Positions 62,039 to 64,000 of a DNA stretch of 64,000 nucleotides are shown here, in pieces (position 1 is the first letter of the stretch; every line of letters starts with the position of its first letter). The notes beneath the pieces are model-generated. The model was not told the origin of the DNA. It was given only the letters and a program-made list of their open reading frames with translations, and did not search any database. The stretch comes from Oceanibaculum indicum P24 (GTDB taxonomy: Bacteria > Pseudomonadota > Alphaproteobacteria > Oceanibaculales > Oceanibaculaceae). Where the stretch lies: assembly GCF_000299935.1 (NCBI RefSeq), contig NZ_AMRL01000007.1, positions 62,001 through 126,000 of the forward strand, given 5' to 3'. The position numbers were made by a program, and so were the translations under genes.

Positions 62039-64000
62039 GTGACGACCACCACCGCCGTTACCGCATCCGGCACCTCCTATATCGATTCCCTGCTGCATGG
62101 CCAGAAATGGGACGGCACGACACTCACCTATGCCTTTCCCGACGCTGCGGCCAATGTCGGCTATTCGATTGACGGCGCCTATTTCACGGCGCTGAGCGGC
62201 GCGGAGCAGACCGCCTTCGAGGCCGTGCTCCAGGCCTGGGCCAGGGTTTCCGGCCTCACCTTCACGGAGGTGGCTGCCGCCGACGCGGCCACTGCCGATA
62301 TCTCGGTCTATTGGTATCGCTCGCCGGATAATCTGACGGCCCGTGTCGTCACATTTCCGGACGGGACGGTCGAGGGCGGTGATATCCAGCTGGGCAGCGG
62401 CATCAATGGCGGGGATCTGTCGAGCCCTGGTAGCTATTCCCATTTCATCGCGATGCATGAGCTGGGCCATGCGCTGGGGCTGAAGCATCCGCACGAGGTT
62501 GAGGGGAGCTTCCCCGCCGACACCGGGATGTCCGTCGAACTGTCGGTGATGAGCTATGTCAGCTTCACCGGCGGGTCGGTGAGTAGCTATTCGATTGCCG
62601 ACGGCAGCTACCCGACCGCGCCGATGCTGAACGACATTGCGGCGATCCAGTATCTCTACGGCGTCAACACCAACGCGCTGACCGCCAATCTGGGCGATAC
62701 CACCTACACCTACGACCCGGGGGCAGCGATCATCTTCCAGGCGCGCTGGGATGGCGGCGGCTACGATACCTTCAATTTCGCCAGCTATGGGACCGACCTC
62801 TCGGTCGATCTGCGGCCCGGCCAGTGGATCGATCTGGGTGGCCAGTACGCGGTGCTGGATACGGGCGACATCAATGTCACGCCGCTGGGCAACATCGCCA
62901 TCCCCTATCTGCATGAAGGCAACACTGCCTATCTGATCGAGGCCGCCTATGGCGGCAGCGGCAACGACCTGATTGTCGGCAACGAGGCCAACAACCTGCT
63001 GCGCGGCAATGGGGGCAATGACACGCTGCGCGGCGGGGCCGGCACCGATACGCTGGTCGGCAGCGCGGGCCAGGACACCTTCGATTTCACCGATGGCGCG
63101 GCGAGCAGCAATACGGTCAGCGATTTCACGGCCGACGATACCATCGTGCTGCGTGATGCCGTTGTCGGCGGGATCGTGCGTGGCAATGATGGTGCCACAT
63201 TGGCGCAGGGCGAGGTCTCCTTCGCTTGGAACGGCGTCTATAACGTGCTGTATGTCGGGCTGGACGCGACGGCGGGCTCCGACCTGCAGATCGTGCTGGC
63301 GAACAGCACCGTGTTCGACAATCTGAGCCTGTCCGGCAACACGATTTCCTTCATCGCCGATACCGTGGCCCCGGAATTTCTGAGCGGCACCGGTCCGGCG
63401 GACAATGCTGTCGGCGTCGCGCGCGACGCGACCCCGACCCTGATCTTCAACGAAGAGGTGTCGGCGGGTACCGGCGAATTCATCATCTACAACGTCACCA
63501 ACCCGTCGGTGGTCAAGACGATTGCCGCGAACTCCGCCGCCGTTACTGGCTGGGGCACCTATCGCCTTACCATAGACATCGATCCGGACGGGCTGACGCC
63601 GCTGCCCTATGGCGCGGAGATCGCGATCATGTGGGACGAATCGGCGGTGCGCGACCTGGCCGGCAATCCGCTGGCGGAGAATACCAGCGAAACGCTGTAC
63701 AGCTTCATCGCCAATGTCGGGCCGACTGCCACGGCATCGGCGGCGAATGTCGCCCATACGGCGGCGGGTCAGACCAGCTACAGCTTCACCGTAACCTACA
63801 GCGATGCCGACGGCACCATCGATGACACCTCCATCGACACGAACGATGTCACCGTCACGGCGCCCGACACCAGCACCCTGACGGTGACCGGGGCGGTCTG
63901 GAACGGCGACACCAACACCGCGACCTATACGGTGGAAGTGCCCGGCGGCAATGGCTGGGAGGCGGCGCTGGAAGGCACCTACACCATCGGCCTGGTGGAA
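62039..64000 (+). CDS. Serralysin-like M10 metalloprotease with RTX repeats (3' partial)
   Basis: 654 codons visible, running off the window. GTG 62039 with AAGGAA upstream is the likely start; no signal peptide is seen, as expected for type I secretion. Zinc motif HELGHALGLKH (His140-His150) and Met-turn VMSY (Met171) define an M10 protease. Four RTX nonapeptides follow (about 305-340, GGSGNDLIV to GGAGTDTLV), then a serralysin C-terminal-like part and an SbsA-type Ig-like domain (about 440-555, LIFNEEVSAGTGEF and LAGNPLAE). A further beta-rich domain continues. The secretion signal should be at the missing C-terminus. RTX repeats before, not after, Ig-like domains suggest a long multidomain adhesin-protease. 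Confidence 0.9.
   Translation, partial: MTTTTAVTASGTSYIDSLLHGQKWDGTTLTYAFPDAAANVGYSIDGAYFTALSGAEQTAFEAVLQAWARVSGLTFTEVAAADAATADISVYWYRSPDNLTARVVTFPDGTVEGGDIQLGSGINGGDLSSPGSYSHFIAMHELGHALGLKHPHEVEGSFPADTGMSVELSVMSYVSFTGGSVSSYSIADGSYPTAPMLNDIAAIQYLYGVNTNALTANLGDTTYTYDPGAAIIFQARWDGGGYDTFNFASYGTDLSVDLRPGQWIDLGGQYAVLDTGDINVTPLGNIAIPYLHEGNTAYLIEAAYGGSGNDLIVGNEANNLLRGNGGNDTLRGGAGTDTLVGSAGQDTFDFTDGAASSNTVSDFTADDTIVLRDAVVGGIVRGNDGATLAQGEVSFAWNGVYNVLYVGLDATAGSDLQIVLANSTVFDNLSLSGNTISFIADTVAPEFLSGTGPADNAVGVARDATPTLIFNEEVSAGTGEFIIYNVTNPSVVKTIAANSAAVTGWGTYRLTIDIDPDGLTPLPYGAEIAIMWDESAVRDLAGNPLAENTSETLYSFIANVGPTATASAANVAHTAAGQTSYSFTVTYSDADGTIDDTSIDTNDVTVTAPDTSTLTVTGAVWNGDTNTATYTVEVPGGNGWEAALEGTYTIGLVE

Noticed and set aside
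62015-63757. A 580-codon minus-strand frame opposite the RTX protease
   Set aside because: The plus strand has HELGHALGLKH, a Met-turn and RTX repeats; the minus frame has no motif.

Overview
The window is GC-rich, densely coded DNA that looks like an alphaproteobacterial chromosome, probably from the Rhodospirillales or near it. The pointers are an EipB (DUF1849) envelope protein, a single-chain TAXI-type TRAP transporter, many Dpp-, Pot- and Ssu-type ABC importers, a type-2 LeuA, and paired CTTCGAGACGC and TCATTCCCGGG intergenic repeats. I name no genus. I saw no rRNA, tRNA, CRISPR array, transposase or phage gene. Both edges cut a gene: a class II aldolase on the left and an RTX metalloprotease on the right.

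Bases 1-13.1 kb: a plus-strand catabolic operon. It encodes a five-gene Dpp-type ABC importer, two accessory amidohydrolases, a dihydropyrimidinase/D-hydantoinase, an N-carbamoyl-D-amino-acid hydrolase and a hydantoin racemase. Together these form a full route from 5-substituted hydantoins to D-amino acids. Bases 13.3-19.3 kb hold ordinary genes: RNase D, a diguanylate cyclase, a 2-hydroxyacid dehydrogenase, EipB, a small secreted protein and an MFS transporter.

Bases 19.5-26.4 kb: a Pot-type ABC importer followed by an arginine-deiminase-like hydrolase, a DUF1028 protein and an agmatinase-like ureohydrolase. This is probably uptake and breakdown of a guanidino compound. A convergent YtcJ-type amidohydrolase follows. 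leuA comes next, preceded by a short leader ORF with rare tandem leucine codons and a terminator-like hairpin, which suggests attenuation. Bases 30.3-33.4 kb form a minus-strand iron-uptake accessory operon (DUF4198, DUF3649, PepSY-TM, DUF3325) under a promoter that contains a near-perfect Fur box.

Bases 34.0-41.0 kb look like one IclR regulon. A minus-strand operon (TAXI binding protein, TRAP permease, ketopantoate-reductase-like protein, CitE-like lyase) is divergent from iclR, and a TauD-type dioxygenase lies downstream of iclR. Two promoter regions each carry two TTTC-N8-GAAA palindromes spaced exactly 20 bp. Bases 41.0-44.4 kb carry an SUMF1-domain protein, a CHASE-type histidine kinase and an Rnk/GreA-like protein. 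The last is preceded by a possible leader-peptide/attenuator unit.

Bases 44.4-50.9 kb hold the most unusual locus: two DUF4402 pilin-like proteins, a PapD-like chaperone and a 1089-residue usher-like barrel protein. The usher-like protein seems to end in a SPOR-like domain, and a SPOR lipoprotein is encoded divergently beside it. It looks like a non-canonical chaperone-usher system tethered to peptidoglycan. Bases 50.9-61.6 kb are mixed metabolic genes: a desuccinylase-like protein, HutD, an Atu4866/CMD/SDR cluster with a divergent LysR, a nitroreductase, a DMT exporter, an ICL/PEP-mutase protein, and an Ssu-type ABC importer with two different permeases. The window ends inside a serralysin-like RTX protease.
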